DNA of 30,803 nucleotides from JBECKR01 sp040235415. GTDB lineage: Bacteria > Acidobacteriota > Polarisedimenticolia > Polarisedimenticolales > Polarisedimenticolaceae. The notes beneath the pieces are model-generated. The model did no database searches. It was not told where the DNA came from and worked only from the letters and a program-made list of their open reading frames with translations. The position numbers and the translations under genes are program-made. The stretch is taken from contig JBECKR010000216.1 in NCBI GenBank assembly GCA_040235415.1, positions 1-30,803 on the forward strand, written 5' to 3'. Every line of letters begins with the position of its first letter. The first letter of the stretch is position 1. Shown here piece after piece: positions 14,850 through 23,483 of this stretch.

Positions 14850-15987
14850 GCCCGGGGATCGCGGCCGCCCATCTCCGGCCGAGCCCGACGAGCCCGGCGG
14901 TCGCGAGGAAGCTGAGCCGGAACCCCGGTTGTCCGACGATCGCGGGGCGCGCCAGGGCGAGTGCGCCCGCGAGGAGTCCGAGCGTGTTGAGGGGATCGGA
15001 TTCGCGCCCCACCGAGCGGCCCGCGACGGCGATCGTGACCGCGAGAGCCGCACGCAGCACGGGCGCCTGGCCGCCGACGAGCTCCGCGAGCAGGGCGATC
15101 GCCGCGAGCTCGAGGACGGCCGCACGCGTTCCCCACCCGAAGGCTCGGGAGACGACCGAAAGAAGTACGGCGAGCAGCAGTGAGACGTGCAGACCGCTGA
15201 TCGCGAGCAGGTGGGCGAGACCGGCGTCGCGGGCATCCCGCCACGTCGAGTCCGCGATCTCGGAGCGGTCGCCCAGGAGCATCGCCGCCAGGACCGCGCG
15301 CGTGTCGGGGTCGGTCGCGATCCGCGACAGCCGCCTGCGGAGCGCCGAGCGCAACAGATCGACGGCTCGGCGCCAGCTGAGACCCCCGGCCTCGAGGCGC
15401 TCGACGAGACGCGCGCTCTTGACGTGGCCCACCGCGATCTCGCCGCGCGCGGCGAGCACGGCGGCGGGATCCGCGTGGCCCGGGTTCCGGAACGGGGCCG
15501 GGACGCCCAACCGGCACCACGCTCGCACCCGATCCCCGCAGGCGAGCCGATCGAGCGCGCCGGTCGGCCCGGGAGGCGAAGGCGCGATCGTCAGGCGGAC
15601 CGCGCCGGGCAGTCTCGATCCCTCGAGCACGACGCCGTCGACCCGCAGCGATCGGCTTCCGTCCCGACGCGGCTCGGGCGCGGCCAAGACCCGACCCACG
15701 ATTTCGACGTCCCGAAAGCCCGGATCCGGTCCGCACAGTCGGGCGCGGGCGTCGGCCGTCCGGTCCGCGTCGTGCGCGGCGGCCGCCGCCGCGAGCGCGG
15801 CGACGGCGACGAGCGCCGCTCCGCGTCGCATCCTACCGGCCGGAACGAGCGACGCGCCGATCGCAGCGACGGTGCCGGCCGTCGCGACGGACAGCGCTCC
15901 GCCCTGGAGGCGAGCGCCCGCTGCGACCCCCGCGAGCACCGCGAAAGCGAACGGGAGCGCCGGGCGAGACGTACGGGAACGGTCCAC
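14848..15987 (-). CDS. comEC: ComEC, N-terminal part (OB-like domain plus Competence membrane domain)
   Basis: Upstream portion of the inner-membrane channel that carries single-stranded DNA into the cell during natural transformation. It begins with hydrophobic segments (residues about 10-70), then an OB-fold-like soluble domain (FRDVEIVGRVLAAPEPR and following). The start of the Competence domain follows, with the diagnostic motif AGLAHLLAISGLHVSLLLAV. The coherent frame ends at the G6 run (14845-14850); beyond it the same frame becomes Arg-rich nonsense, although it stays open to 13924. The start is GTG at 15987. It is the last gene of the long icmA-to-comEC unit and follows the unrecognised gene by 33 nt. 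Function depends on whether the frameshift is real. Confidence 0.82.
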
Positions 15988-16020
15988 GGACCGCCGTCCG
16001 GGAGGCGGGGCGACGCGATT

Positions 16021-16554
16021 CTAGCAGGACCGGCGTCGGGGCAGCCCGAGTCGTTGCCGCAGGCGGTCGACCACCGCGCGGTGCAGTGTCGAGGCATACG
16101 CCTCCGGGGGCATGCGCCGCCGGTGCGGCGCGAGCCGCTCGCGCGCTTCGCGTTCGGCCCCGTCGCGGAACTCGGCGGGTACCGACGCCGCGAGGGCGTC
16201 GTCGAGCCGCGCGTCGAGCTCGTCGTCGGACAGACCCGAGTGACTCTCCTGAACCAGCCGCTCGAGCAGATCGCGAAGCGCGGAGCCGGCAGGCGCCCGC
16301 GCCCGGGCGTCCTCCCACGCTTCGGATGCGCCGAGCGGGGTGGCGCTCGCGCGCCGGGGTACGCCGTCGCCGCGCGCGGGGGAGGCCCGACCCGCTTCGA
16401 CCGCGCTCCAGGCGTCCTCGACCGCCGCGGCGATTCCGGCGAGTCCACGCGGAGGGCGCCCGGCCCTGCTCTCGAGGATCTCGAGAACGAGACCGAGCGG
16501 GACCCCGCGGTCGTGCCACTCCGTCGCGAGCCGCCAGTCCCGAGGCGAGAGCAC
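16021..16554 (-). CDS. Unrecognised protein, true start uncertain
   Basis: A 177-residue product from GTG at 16554; I do not recognise the family. It is largely helical and Arg/Ala/Glu-rich, opening with LSPRDWRLATEWHDRGVPL, followed by an Ala/Gly/Pro-rich middle and a helical end. There is no signal peptide or membrane segment. The frame stays open upstream through the end of the phosphatase gene, and the upstream translation (SRRYVRALEQALCRAAGRA) looks like genuine protein that leads smoothly into the called start. No ATG, GTG or TTG exists there, but an ATC at 16623 sits 5 nt after GGGGGAG. The real protein may therefore begin about 23 codons earlier from a rare start. It lies between the phosphatase gene and comEC. 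Confidence 0.65.
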   Translation of the reverse strand: MLSPRDWRLATEWHDRGVPLGLVLEILESRAGRPPRGLAGIAAAVEDAWSAVEAGRASPARGDGVPRRASATPLGASEAWEDARARAPAGSALRDLLERLVQESHSGLSDDELDARLDDALAASVPAEFRDGAEREARERLAPHRRRMPPEAYASTLHRAVVDRLRQRLGLPRRRSC

Positions 16555-16636
16555 GAGCGCCCGTCCCGCGGCGCGACACAGTGCCTGCTCGAGCGCGCGG
16601 ACATAGCGGCGCGAAGTTCCGATCGGAGCTCCCCCT

Positions 16637-17128
16637 TCAGCGCCTCCGGCGCGCCGCCGCGTGCCGGCTTCGCAGCCAGATGACGAGATGGTCCACGCAG
16701 GTCCGGATGGTCTCGAAATTGCGCCGGTAGAATTCGAGGGGCTTCCCGATCGGGTCCGGCAGGTCCGGCGCGTCCGGCTCGCTCTCGGGACCGTGCTCGA
16801 ACCGCCGCAGCAGCAGGACCCGCGATTCCGGAAGCTCGAACCGCTCGACGAGGTCGCGGCCGTGGTCGTGCGTCATCACGACGACGAGGTCCGCGGTGGC
16901 GATGTCGTCCGGGCGGATCCCGCGCGAACGGTGACCGCGTAGATCGAGCCCCGCTTCGCGTATCACGCGGATCGCCTCGAGCGACGCGGGCTCGCCCTCG
17001 ATCCCGAGGAGCCCGGCCGAGTCCGCCACGATGTGGTTCAGGCCGGCGTCCGCCGCCCTCGCGCGGAAGTACTCCGCCGCCATGGGGCTCCGGCAGATGT
17101 TTCCGCTGCACACGAAGAGCACCTTCAT
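16637..17128 (-). CDS. Low-molecular-weight protein-tyrosine phosphatase family protein
   Basis: Cytoplasmic phosphatase, 163 residues, which is the normal length. The catalytic loop near the N-terminus is VCSGNICRSP, with the CX5R nucleophile cysteine and arginine. The general-acid motif is DLPDPIGKP near residue 130. Ile within GNICRS is typical of tyrosine phosphatases; the arginine phosphatase YwlE has Thr there. This is a family-based inference. The start is the ATG at 17128 (MKVLFVCSG), which overlaps the coaX stop as ATGA; an upstream in-frame start at 17146 would add six residues. It sits in the cofactor-gene stretch, which gives no clue to its substrate. Capsule or exopolysaccharide control is a common role in other bacteria. 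Confidence 0.92.
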   Translation of the reverse strand: MKVLFVCSGNICRSPMAAEYFRARAADAGLNHIVADSAGLLGIEGEPASLEAIRVIREAGLDLRGHRSRGIRPDDIATADLVVVMTHDHGRDLVERFELPESRVLLLRRFEHGPESEPDAPDLPDPIGKPLEFYRRNFETIRTCVDHLVIWLRSRHAAARRRR

Positions 17129-17892
17129 CGGCGGTTCTTCTCCCACAGCAGGCGCAGCCCTTCGAGCGTCAAGCCCGGGTCGACGGCCGCGAGGAAATCG
17201 AGGTCGTGGGCGAACACCTCCGCGAGTCCGCCGGTCGCCACGACCGGCGCCTCGAGCCCGAGCTCGTCCCGCGCCCGGCGGACGATGCCTTCCACCAGCG
17301 CGGCGTAGCCGTGGAACAGACCGGATTGCATGCTCTCGACGGTGTTGCGGCCGATCACCCGTGCCGGGCGCCGGATGTCCACGCGGATCAGTCGAGCGGC
17401 GCGCCGGAACAGGGCCTCGGCGGAGATCCCCAACCCCGGCGCGATCACGCCGCCGAGGTACTCCCCTTTCGCGTTGACGACGTCGAGCGTCGTGGCCGTC
17501 CCGAAGTCGAGCACCATCACCGGAGCGCCGAATCGCTCGACGGCGGCGACCGCGTTCACGATACGGTCCGCCCCGACGTCGTGAGGGTTGTCGTAGAGGA
17601 TCGGGAGCCCGGTGCGAATCCCGGGACCGACGAACAGCGGATCGCTCCCGAAGTAGGTCCGGCCGGCGTCCCGGAAGATCCGGTTCAAGTCCGGGACGAC
17701 CGAAGCGACGATCACCCCGCCGACCGCGGCCGCTTCGACGCCCGACGCCCGGAACAGCGACTGCAACACCACCCCCAGCTCGTCCGAAGTCGTGTCGAGC
17801 CGGGTCGACAGTCTCCAGTGCGCTCGCAGCTCCCCGTTCTCGAACAGCCCCAGGACGGTGTGTGTGTTTCCGGCATCGACGGCCAGAAGCAT
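17125..17892 (-). CDS. coaX: Type III pantothenate kinase
   Basis: Phosphorylates pantothenate in the first step of coenzyme A synthesis. The 255-residue protein has the ASKHA-fold phosphate loop DAGNTHTVLGLF (residues 5-16), then VGADRIVNAVAA and the second loop DFGTATTLDVV, in the order expected for CoaX. This form is not inhibited by CoA and differs from CoaA. The ATG at 17892 is preceded by AGGGGG; longer in-frame sequence upstream lies inside birA and is a shadow. It starts 11 nt after birA. A birA-coaX pair is frequent in bacteria, which supports both calls. Confidence 0.95.
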   Translation of the reverse strand: MLLAVDAGNTHTVLGLFENGELRAHWRLSTRLDTTSDELGVVLQSLFRASGVEAAAVGGVIVASVVPDLNRIFRDAGRTYFGSDPLFVGPGIRTGLPILYDNPHDVGADRIVNAVAAVERFGAPVMVLDFGTATTLDVVNAKGEYLGGVIAPGLGISAEALFRRAARLIRVDIRRPARVIGRNTVESMQSGLFHGYAALVEGIVRRARDELGLEAPVVATGGLAEVFAHDLDFLAAVDPGLTLEGLRLLWEKNRR

Positions 17893-17903
17893 GTCGACCC
17901 CCT

Positions 17904-18716
17904 TCAACCGCCCGACCGCGGCGTCCCGCGGGGCACGATCGACTCGCCGAGATGCGCGGTCAGCACTCCGTCCGCCGTTACGACGCGAAGCGCGCCCGCG
18001 TCGTCGATGCCGGCCGTGACACCCTCGGCGCGTACCGTCCCGCTCGACGGATCCACCACCGCGACCCGGGCGCTGCGGCACCCCGGCGCGAGCTCGGTCC
18101 ACGCGTCGCGAACCTCGGGCCATCCGCCGGCGTCGATCACGGCGATCAGCCGGCCGAGCTCGCCGAGATAGGACTCGGCGAGCGCCTCGAGACTCATGGT
18201 AGCGCCCCCGCCCGCTCGTCGCAGCGAGGTCACACGGTCCCTGAGGTCGGGCGGGAAGTCCTCGAGGTCGTGCCCGACGTCGATCCCGACCCCGAGCACG
18301 AGCTCGTGTCGACCGCGCGCGCTGCGCAGCTCCGCGAGCACGCCGCCGAGCTTGCGACCGTCGTGCACCAGATCGTTCGGCCACTTGATGTCGACCGCGA
18401 CGTGCGACACCTCACGGCAGGCCCGGGCCGCCGCGAGCGCGCCGACGAGCGTGAAGCGCGACAGCAGTGCCGCCGGCTCGCGGGGCCGGAGCAGGACGGA
18501 GAGGTACAGCCCGAGCCCCGCGGGCGAGTGCCAGTGCCGGCCGAGACGGCCGCGACCGTCGGTCTGCATCCCGGCGATCACGACCGTGCCCGGCTCCGCG
18601 CCGCGCTCGCTAAGCCGGCGGACCTCCGCGTTCGTCGAATCCACCGCCTCCGGGCACTCGACGCGGCGCACGAATCCCCCCTCCTGCGTTGCCGCGAGGA
18701 TCCGCCGGGGGTCCAT
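17904..18716 (-). CDS. birA: Biotin-[acetyl-CoA-carboxylase] ligase (BirA-type, no DNA-binding domain)
   Basis: Attaches biotin to carboxylase carrier proteins using ATP. The 270-residue protein shows the biotin/ATP-binding loop GRGRLGRHWHSP, the KWPNDL motif with its catalytic lysine region, and GVGIDVGH. A small SH3-like C-terminal domain follows. It starts close to the catalytic domain (VDSTNAEVRRL by residue 26) and has no N-terminal helix-turn-helix, so it should not be a repressor, unlike E. coli BirA. The ATG at 18716 shares one base with the nadC stop (TGATG). Confidence 0.94.
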   Translation of the reverse strand: MDPRRILAATQEGGFVRRVECPEAVDSTNAEVRRLSERGAEPGTVVIAGMQTDGRGRLGRHWHSPAGLGLYLSVLLRPREPAALLSRFTLVGALAAARACREVSHVAVDIKWPNDLVHDGRKLGGVLAELRSARGRHELVLGVGIDVGHDLEDFPPDLRDRVTSLRRAGGGATMSLEALAESYLGELGRLIAVIDAGGWPEVRDAWTELAPGCRSARVAVVDPSSGTVRAEGVTAGIDDAGALRVVTADGVLTAHLGESIVPRGTPRSGG

Positions 18717-19585
18717 CACCGCGCCATCCGCGGCGCGGCCTCGATCTCGAGAGCGACGTCCGCGGCGGGCGCGGAGTGCGTCAGCCAGCCGACGCTCAGG
18801 AAGTCGACACCGGTTCGCGCGACTGCCGCGAGTCCGCCCGGGCGAAGGCCTCCCGACGCTTCCAGCACGATCCGACGCTTGCCGATCGCGACCGCCGAGC
18901 GCAGCGTCTCCAGATCCATGTTGTCGAGGAGGGCGCGCCCGGCGCCGGCCTCGATCGCCTCGCCGAGCTCGTCCACCGTGCGCACCTCCGCGGTGATCGA
19001 CGCCGCCGGGTGCCCGGCGGAGAGCGCGCGCCGCACGGCCGCGCCGATCGACCCCGCGACGCCGAGGTGGGTATCCTTGATCATCACGGCGTCGTACAGC
19101 CCGATGCGGTGGTTCGTGCCTCCGCCCGCGGCGACCGCGAACTTGTCGAGCGCCCTTAGTCCGGGTGCGGTCTTGCGGGTATCGAGGATTCTCGCGCCGC
19201 TGCCCTCGATCTCCCGGACCGCGGCGCGCGTCGCCGTCGCGATGCCGCACATCCGCATCAAGAAGTTGAGCGCGGTGCGCTCGCCCACCAGGATGGGGCG
19301 CGCCGGTCCGGACACCCGCGCGAGGACCGTGTCCGCTCCGACCTCGTCGCCGTCGGCGGCGAGTCGCTCGAAACGGATCGCGGGATCGAGGCGCTCGAAC
19401 ACCGCCCGCGCGACCTCGACCCCGGCCACGGTGAGCACGGCGCGCGCGACGATCCGCCCCACCCCGGTGGCCTCCGGGTCGACGACCGCCGCCGTCGTCA
19501 CGTCTCCGCGCCCCCCGAGATCCTCGTCGAGGGCGCGTGCGACGACCTCCTCGACGACGTGGCTCGCAAGCGGGTTCGTGCTCAA
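18716..19585 (-). CDS. nadC: Nicotinate-nucleotide pyrophosphorylase (quinolinate phosphoribosyltransferase)
   Basis: Makes nicotinate mononucleotide from quinolinate and PRPP in de novo NAD synthesis. The 289-residue product matches the family length. Its most conserved stretch is DTRKTAPGLRALDKFAV, continuing to GGGTNHRIGLYDAVMIKDTH, and EASGG and SVGWLTHSAPA form the phosphate-binding end. I chose the TTG at 19585 because it overlaps the valS stop as TTGA and has GGAGGG about 8 nt upstream; translation upstream of it is Arg-rich nonsense. nadA and nadB are not in this window. Confidence 0.94.
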   Translation of the reverse strand: MSTNPLASHVVEEVVARALDEDLGGRGDVTTAAVVDPEATGVGRIVARAVLTVAGVEVARAVFERLDPAIRFERLAADGDEVGADTVLARVSGPARPILVGERTALNFLMRMCGIATATRAAVREIEGSGARILDTRKTAPGLRALDKFAVAAGGGTNHRIGLYDAVMIKDTHLGVAGSIGAAVRRALSAGHPAASITAEVRTVDELGEAIEAGAGRALLDNMDLETLRSAVAIGKRRIVLEASGGLRPGGLAAVARTGVDFLSVGWLTHSAPAADVALEIEAAPRMAR

Positions 19586-22230
19586 GGAGCCTGCCCTCCG
19601 GACAGCGCCGCGAGCGTGCGCCGGACGCCGCTCCGCTTCTCGAGAAGCTCGCCGTGAAGCACCCGCTCCTTGTCGACGACCTCGCGCGGCGCGCGCTCGA
19701 GGAACGAAGGGTTGTCGAGCTTGCGGCTCCGGGCTTCGAGCTCGGACTCGATCTTCGAGAGCTCTTTCGCGAGGCGCGCGCGCTCGAGCTCGATGTCGAG
19801 GACGCCCTCGAGCGGAATCGCGATCTCGAATCCCCGAGCGACGCCGCGGGCCGCCACCGCGCCGGGCTCGAGCGCTGCGCACCGGACCGTCGAGGCCCGA
19901 ACGAGGGACGCGATCCGCGCCGACTCCTCACCCACGAGACGCCGCCCGGCCTCGTCGGCCGGCGCGATGACGACCTCCACGGCGCGCGCGGGGTCGATCC
20001 GCGTCTCCGCGCGGAGGTTGCGGATCTTGACGACGAGCTCCTGCAGCATCCCGACGGCCGACTCGGCTTCGGGGTCGACGTCACCCCCCCGGGAGACCGG
20101 CCAGGAGGCGACCGCGAGGTATCCCCTCGAGTCGCCCGGCAGCTTCTGCCACAGCTCCTCGGTGAGAAACGGCACGAAGGGGTGCATCGCCCGCAGCACG
20201 GTCGACAGCACGTCGAGGAGCACGGCGCGCGCGGTCTCGGCCCGCGCCGGATCCGCGTCGCCGGCGGCGAGGTCCGGCTTGACGAGCTCGATGTACCAGT
20301 CGCAGAAGTCGCCCCAGACGAAGTGGTACAACGCGTCCGCCGCGCGGTCGAAGCGGTACTCCTCGAGAGCCCGGGCCACGTCGCCGACCACGCGGTCGAG
20401 GCGCGAGAGAATCCAGCGGTCGACGAGCGAGAGCCGCTCGCGGCTCCAGGCTCCGGGCGGAGCGTCGCCCAGGCGCATGAGGACGAAACGGGACGCGTTC
20501 CAGAGCTTGTTGCAGAACGCGCGATACCCCTCCATGCGCTCCGGGGCGAGCGGAATGTCGTTGCCCGGGGCTGCCAGGATCGCCATGGTGAGGCGAACGG
20601 CGTCGGTGCCGTACCGCCCCTGCAGCTCCTGCGGGTCGATCGTGTTCCCTTTGGACTTCGACATCTTCTGGCCGCGTGCGTCGCGCACCAAGCCGTGGAT
20701 GTAGACCTCGCGAAACGGCACCTCGTCGCGGAACTTGAGGCCCATCATCATCATCCGTGCGACCCAGAAGAAGATGATGTCGAACCCGGTGATGAGGACG
20801 TCGGTCGGGTAGTAGCGTCGCAGGTCTTCGGTGTCGTCGGGCCACCCCAAGGTCGAGAACGGCCACAGCGCGGAGGAAAACCAAGTGTCCAGGACGTCGT
20901 CGTCCTGCCGCAGCGGGCCTCCGCAGCCCTCGCAGCCCTCCGGATCGCTCTCCGCCACGACGACCGTCCCGCACGGGTCGCAGTACCACGCCGGGATGCG
21001 ATGTCCCCACCACAGCTGCCGCGAGATGCACCAGTCGTGGATGTTCCTCATCCACTCGAAGTACGTCTTCGCCCACGTCTCGGGAACGAAACGGGTGTCG
21101 CCGCGCTCAACGGCCGCGATGGCGGGCTCCGCCAGAGGAGCGATCTTCACGAACCACTGGTGCGACACGAGCGGCTCGATCATGGTCCCGCAGCGCTGGC
21201 AGTGCCCCACGGCGTGTTCGTGCTCCCGCACGCCGAGCAGGAGGCCTCGGGCCTCGAGACGCTCCACGGTCCGCGCGCGCGCCTCGAACCGATCGAGTCC
21301 TGCGAGGTCGCCGGCTTCGGCGGTCATGCGAGCCGACGTGTCGATCGCCACGACCTCGGGAAGGCCGTGCCGGCGGCCCGCCTCGAAGTCGTTCGGGTCG
21401 TGCGCCGGCGTGATCTTCACGGCGCCGGTCCCGAATTCTCGCTCCACGAACGCGTCCGCGATGACCGGGATCGGGCGGTCCGCCAGCGGAAGCAGGACCT
21501 GCTTGCCGACGCGGTCGCGGTAGCGCTCGTCGTCGGGGTGCACGGCGACCGCGACGTCTCCGAACATCGTCTCGGGGCGGGTCGTCGCGACCGCGATCGA
21601 GAACGAACCGTCGGCCGACGGATACCGCACGAGGTAGAGCTTGCCCGGGACCGGCTCGTGCACCGTCTCGAGGTCCGACAGCGCCGTGTGGCACCGAGGG
21701 CACCAGTTCACGATGTATCGGTCGCGGTAGATCAGACCCTGCTGGTACAGGCGAACGAACACCGACCGGACCGCGCGGGACAGCCCGTCGTCGAGCGTGA
21801 AGCGCTCGCGGCTCCAATCGACCGAGGCACCGAGGCGGCGCAACTGTTCGACGATGCGACCGCCGTAGCGCTTCTTCCACTCCCAGACGCGCTCCACGAA
21901 CGCTTCGCGCCCGAGGTCGTGGCGGCTCTTTCCCTCCTTGGCGAGCTCGCGCTCGACGACCATCTGGGTCGCGATCCCGGCGTGATCGGTTCCCGGGAGC
22001 CAGAGCACGTCCCGGCCCTGCATGCGGCGCCAGCGCGCCACGACGTCGTGCAACGTGTAGACCAGAACGTGGCCGATGTGGAGGTTTCCGGTGACGTTCG
22101 GCGGCGGTATCACCATGCAGAAGGGCGCCTTCGCCCCGCCGGGGTCGGCGCGGAACAGCGCCGCCGACTCCCACGCCGCCGTCCAGCGGTCCTCGGACTC
22201 GTGCGGCAGGTACTCCTTCGGGATCTCCAT
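19582..22230 (-). CDS. valS: Valyl-tRNA synthetase
   Basis: Class I aminoacyl-tRNA synthetase charging tRNA-Val. The 882-residue protein has PPNVTGNLHIGH (HIGH at residues 51-54) and a perfect KMSKS at 522-526. A cysteine pair (HCQRCG) lies in the editing/insert region, and a Cys-rich segment (CDPCG, CEGCGG) suggests a zinc site. The anticodon-binding domain follows. The last 65 or so residues form the usual C-terminal coiled coil (ELERARLAKELSKIESELEAR). The ATG at 22230 is preceded by GAGG. Sequence upstream in the same frame overlaps the response-regulator gene and is not coding. It lies 64 nt downstream of that gene, with no clear promoter between them. Confidence 0.97.
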   Translation of the reverse strand: MEIPKEYLPHESEDRWTAAWESAALFRADPGGAKAPFCMVIPPPNVTGNLHIGHVLVYTLHDVVARWRRMQGRDVLWLPGTDHAGIATQMVVERELAKEGKSRHDLGREAFVERVWEWKKRYGGRIVEQLRRLGASVDWSRERFTLDDGLSRAVRSVFVRLYQQGLIYRDRYIVNWCPRCHTALSDLETVHEPVPGKLYLVRYPSADGSFSIAVATTRPETMFGDVAVAVHPDDERYRDRVGKQVLLPLADRPIPVIADAFVEREFGTGAVKITPAHDPNDFEAGRRHGLPEVVAIDTSARMTAEAGDLAGLDRFEARARTVERLEARGLLLGVREHEHAVGHCQRCGTMIEPLVSHQWFVKIAPLAEPAIAAVERGDTRFVPETWAKTYFEWMRNIHDWCISRQLWWGHRIPAWYCDPCGTVVVAESDPEGCEGCGGPLRQDDDVLDTWFSSALWPFSTLGWPDDTEDLRRYYPTDVLITGFDIIFFWVARMMMMGLKFRDEVPFREVYIHGLVRDARGQKMSKSKGNTIDPQELQGRYGTDAVRLTMAILAAPGNDIPLAPERMEGYRAFCNKLWNASRFVLMRLGDAPPGAWSRERLSLVDRWILSRLDRVVGDVARALEEYRFDRAADALYHFVWGDFCDWYIELVKPDLAAGDADPARAETARAVLLDVLSTVLRAMHPFVPFLTEELWQKLPGDSRGYLAVASWPVSRGGDVDPEAESAVGMLQELVVKIRNLRAETRIDPARAVEVVIAPADEAGRRLVGEESARIASLVRASTVRCAALEPGAVAARGVARGFEIAIPLEGVLDIELERARLAKELSKIESELEARSRKLDNPSFLERAPREVVDKERVLHGELLEKRSGVRRTLAALSGGQAP

Positions 22231-22294
22231 CACACCGACACCTCGGGCGGGCTCTTCGGGCCCGCGGCGCGCGTCTCCGGCCGCAGGCGGACGC

Positions 22295-23005
22295 TCAGTT
22301 CCGTTCCCCTTCGCCGCTCTCGATCTGGCGGATCCGCTCCCTGACGAGGGCTTCGGCGAGCTCGGGAACGACTTCCCATGCGATCTCTCGGACGACGTCC
22401 TCGGTGAGCCGCTCGACCACACGCCGCGCGAGCGCGTCGAGCTCGGCCTCCGACAGCGCCGCCGCCGGACGACGTACCGGCGACGCCGGAGGGCTCGGCC
22501 AGTCCGCCGCCTCCTCGGCTTCGTACGGCGACTCCTCCGAGGCCGACGCCTCGGGCGCGACCTGCGCGACGACAGGAGCAGGCGGAGCATCCGGAGGTGC
22601 GACGGCCGCGGGGGCCGCCGCGGATCGCGCCTCGGCGCTCGAAGAACGCGCGATCAACGCGGTCACCTGCGAGAACAGACCGTTCGAATCGAACGGCTTC
22701 ACGAGGTGCGCGTCCGCCCCGCTCGCCGCAGCGCGCTCCTCGTCGAAGCGCTCGAACGCGCCGCAGAGCAGCACCACCGGCACCGGTCGGTCGGAGCCCT
22801 TGACGGCGCGGCAGACCTCGTAGCCGTCGATCCCGGGCAGCGACGTATCCGCAAGCACCAGGTCCGGTCGTGACGCCCGGAAGCGCGCGAGCGCGTCGTG
22901 TCCGGTGGCGGCGGTCTCGACGCGGACCTCCGTGTCGCTGAAGGTCAGCTCCACCACCTTCCGAATCGTGATGCTGTCGTCGGCGAGCAGGATCGTGTGC
23001 GGCAT
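22295..23005 (-). CDS. Response regulator with a conserved-looking C-terminal helical segment
   Basis: A 236-residue two-component receiver protein. Residues 1-120 are a receiver domain with Asp9, Asp10, phospho-acceptor Asp53 (LADTSLPG) and Lys103 (LVKPF). The position usually held by Ser/Thr appears to be Cys81 (LLCGAF). A linker rich in Ala, Pro and Glu follows. The C-terminus (residues 189-236) is a charged helix containing VVREIAWEVVPELAEALVRE. There is no DNA-binding or enzymatic domain, so it probably acts through protein contacts. Similar tails occur on receivers of Myxococcota and Acidobacteriota, from memory. Its histidine kinase is not in this window. It follows icmB by 37 nt. Confidence 0.9.
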   Translation of the reverse strand: MPHTILLADDSITIRKVVELTFSDTEVRVETAATGHDALARFRASRPDLVLADTSLPGIDGYEVCRAVKGSDRPVPVVLLCGAFERFDEERAAASGADAHLVKPFDSNGLFSQVTALIARSSSAEARSAAAPAAVAPPDAPPAPVVAQVAPEASASEESPYEAEEAADWPSPPASPVRRPAAALSEAELDALARRVVERLTEDVVREIAWEVVPELAEALVRERIRQIESGEGERN

Positions 23006-23042
23006 GCCTGTCGTCCTAACGGCCGGACGGGCCGTGATCGGA

Positions 23043-23453
23043 TCACAGAGGACGCGGCCGAACGTTCTCGCGAACCCAGCGGATGACCTGGTCGGTCGAG
23101 GTTCCGGGCGTGAACACCTCGAGCACTCCGGCCTGCTTGAGTCCCGGGATGTCCTCGTCCGGGATGATCCCCCCGCCGAAGACCACGATGTCCGACGCGT
23201 CCTTCTCGCGAAGGAGCTCGAGGACCCGTGGGAACAGGTAGTTGTGCGCGCCCGAGAGGATGGAGAGCGAGACGGCGTCGACGTCCTCCTGAATCGCGGT
23301 CTCCACGACCATCTCCGGGGTCTGGTGCAGGCCGGTGTAGATGACCTCGAATCCCGCGTCCCGGAAGGCCCGAGCGATGATCTTCGCACCGCGATCGTGG
23401 CCGTCGAGGCCGACCTTGCCCACCAGCAGTCGGAGCTTGCGCTGTTCTGTCAC
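23043..23453 (-). CDS. icmB: B12-binding small subunit of an acyl-CoA mutase (isobutyryl-CoA-mutase type)
   Basis: Small cobalamin-binding subunit that pairs with the large subunit encoded just upstream. The 136-residue protein has the base-off/His-on signature DGHDRG (residues 17-22), in which His19 would be the lower cobalt ligand. SILSGAHNYLFP and GGGIIPDED line the dimethylbenzimidazole pocket. Residue count equals that of Streptomyces IcmB as I recall it. Its ATG at 23453 is 30 nt after the icmA stop. Annotation pipelines would probably call it the methylmalonyl-CoA mutase C-terminal domain; the isobutyryl assignment rests on the large subunit's active site. Confidence 0.88.
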   Translation of the reverse strand: MTEQRKLRLLVGKVGLDGHDRGAKIIARAFRDAGFEVIYTGLHQTPEMVVETAIQEDVDAVSLSILSGAHNYLFPRVLELLREKDASDIVVFGGGIIPDEDIPGLKQAGVLEVFTPGTSTDQVIRWVRENVRPRPL

Positions 23454-23483
23454 TTCGGGCCTCGACGACGCCGGCGACCGACG

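Noticed and set aside
19537..22344. A 935-residue plus-strand open frame opposite valS.
   Set aside because: valS on the minus strand has full family motifs. The antisense frame is His/Arg/Asp-rich with no recognisable domain; it exists because high GC makes stop codons rare.
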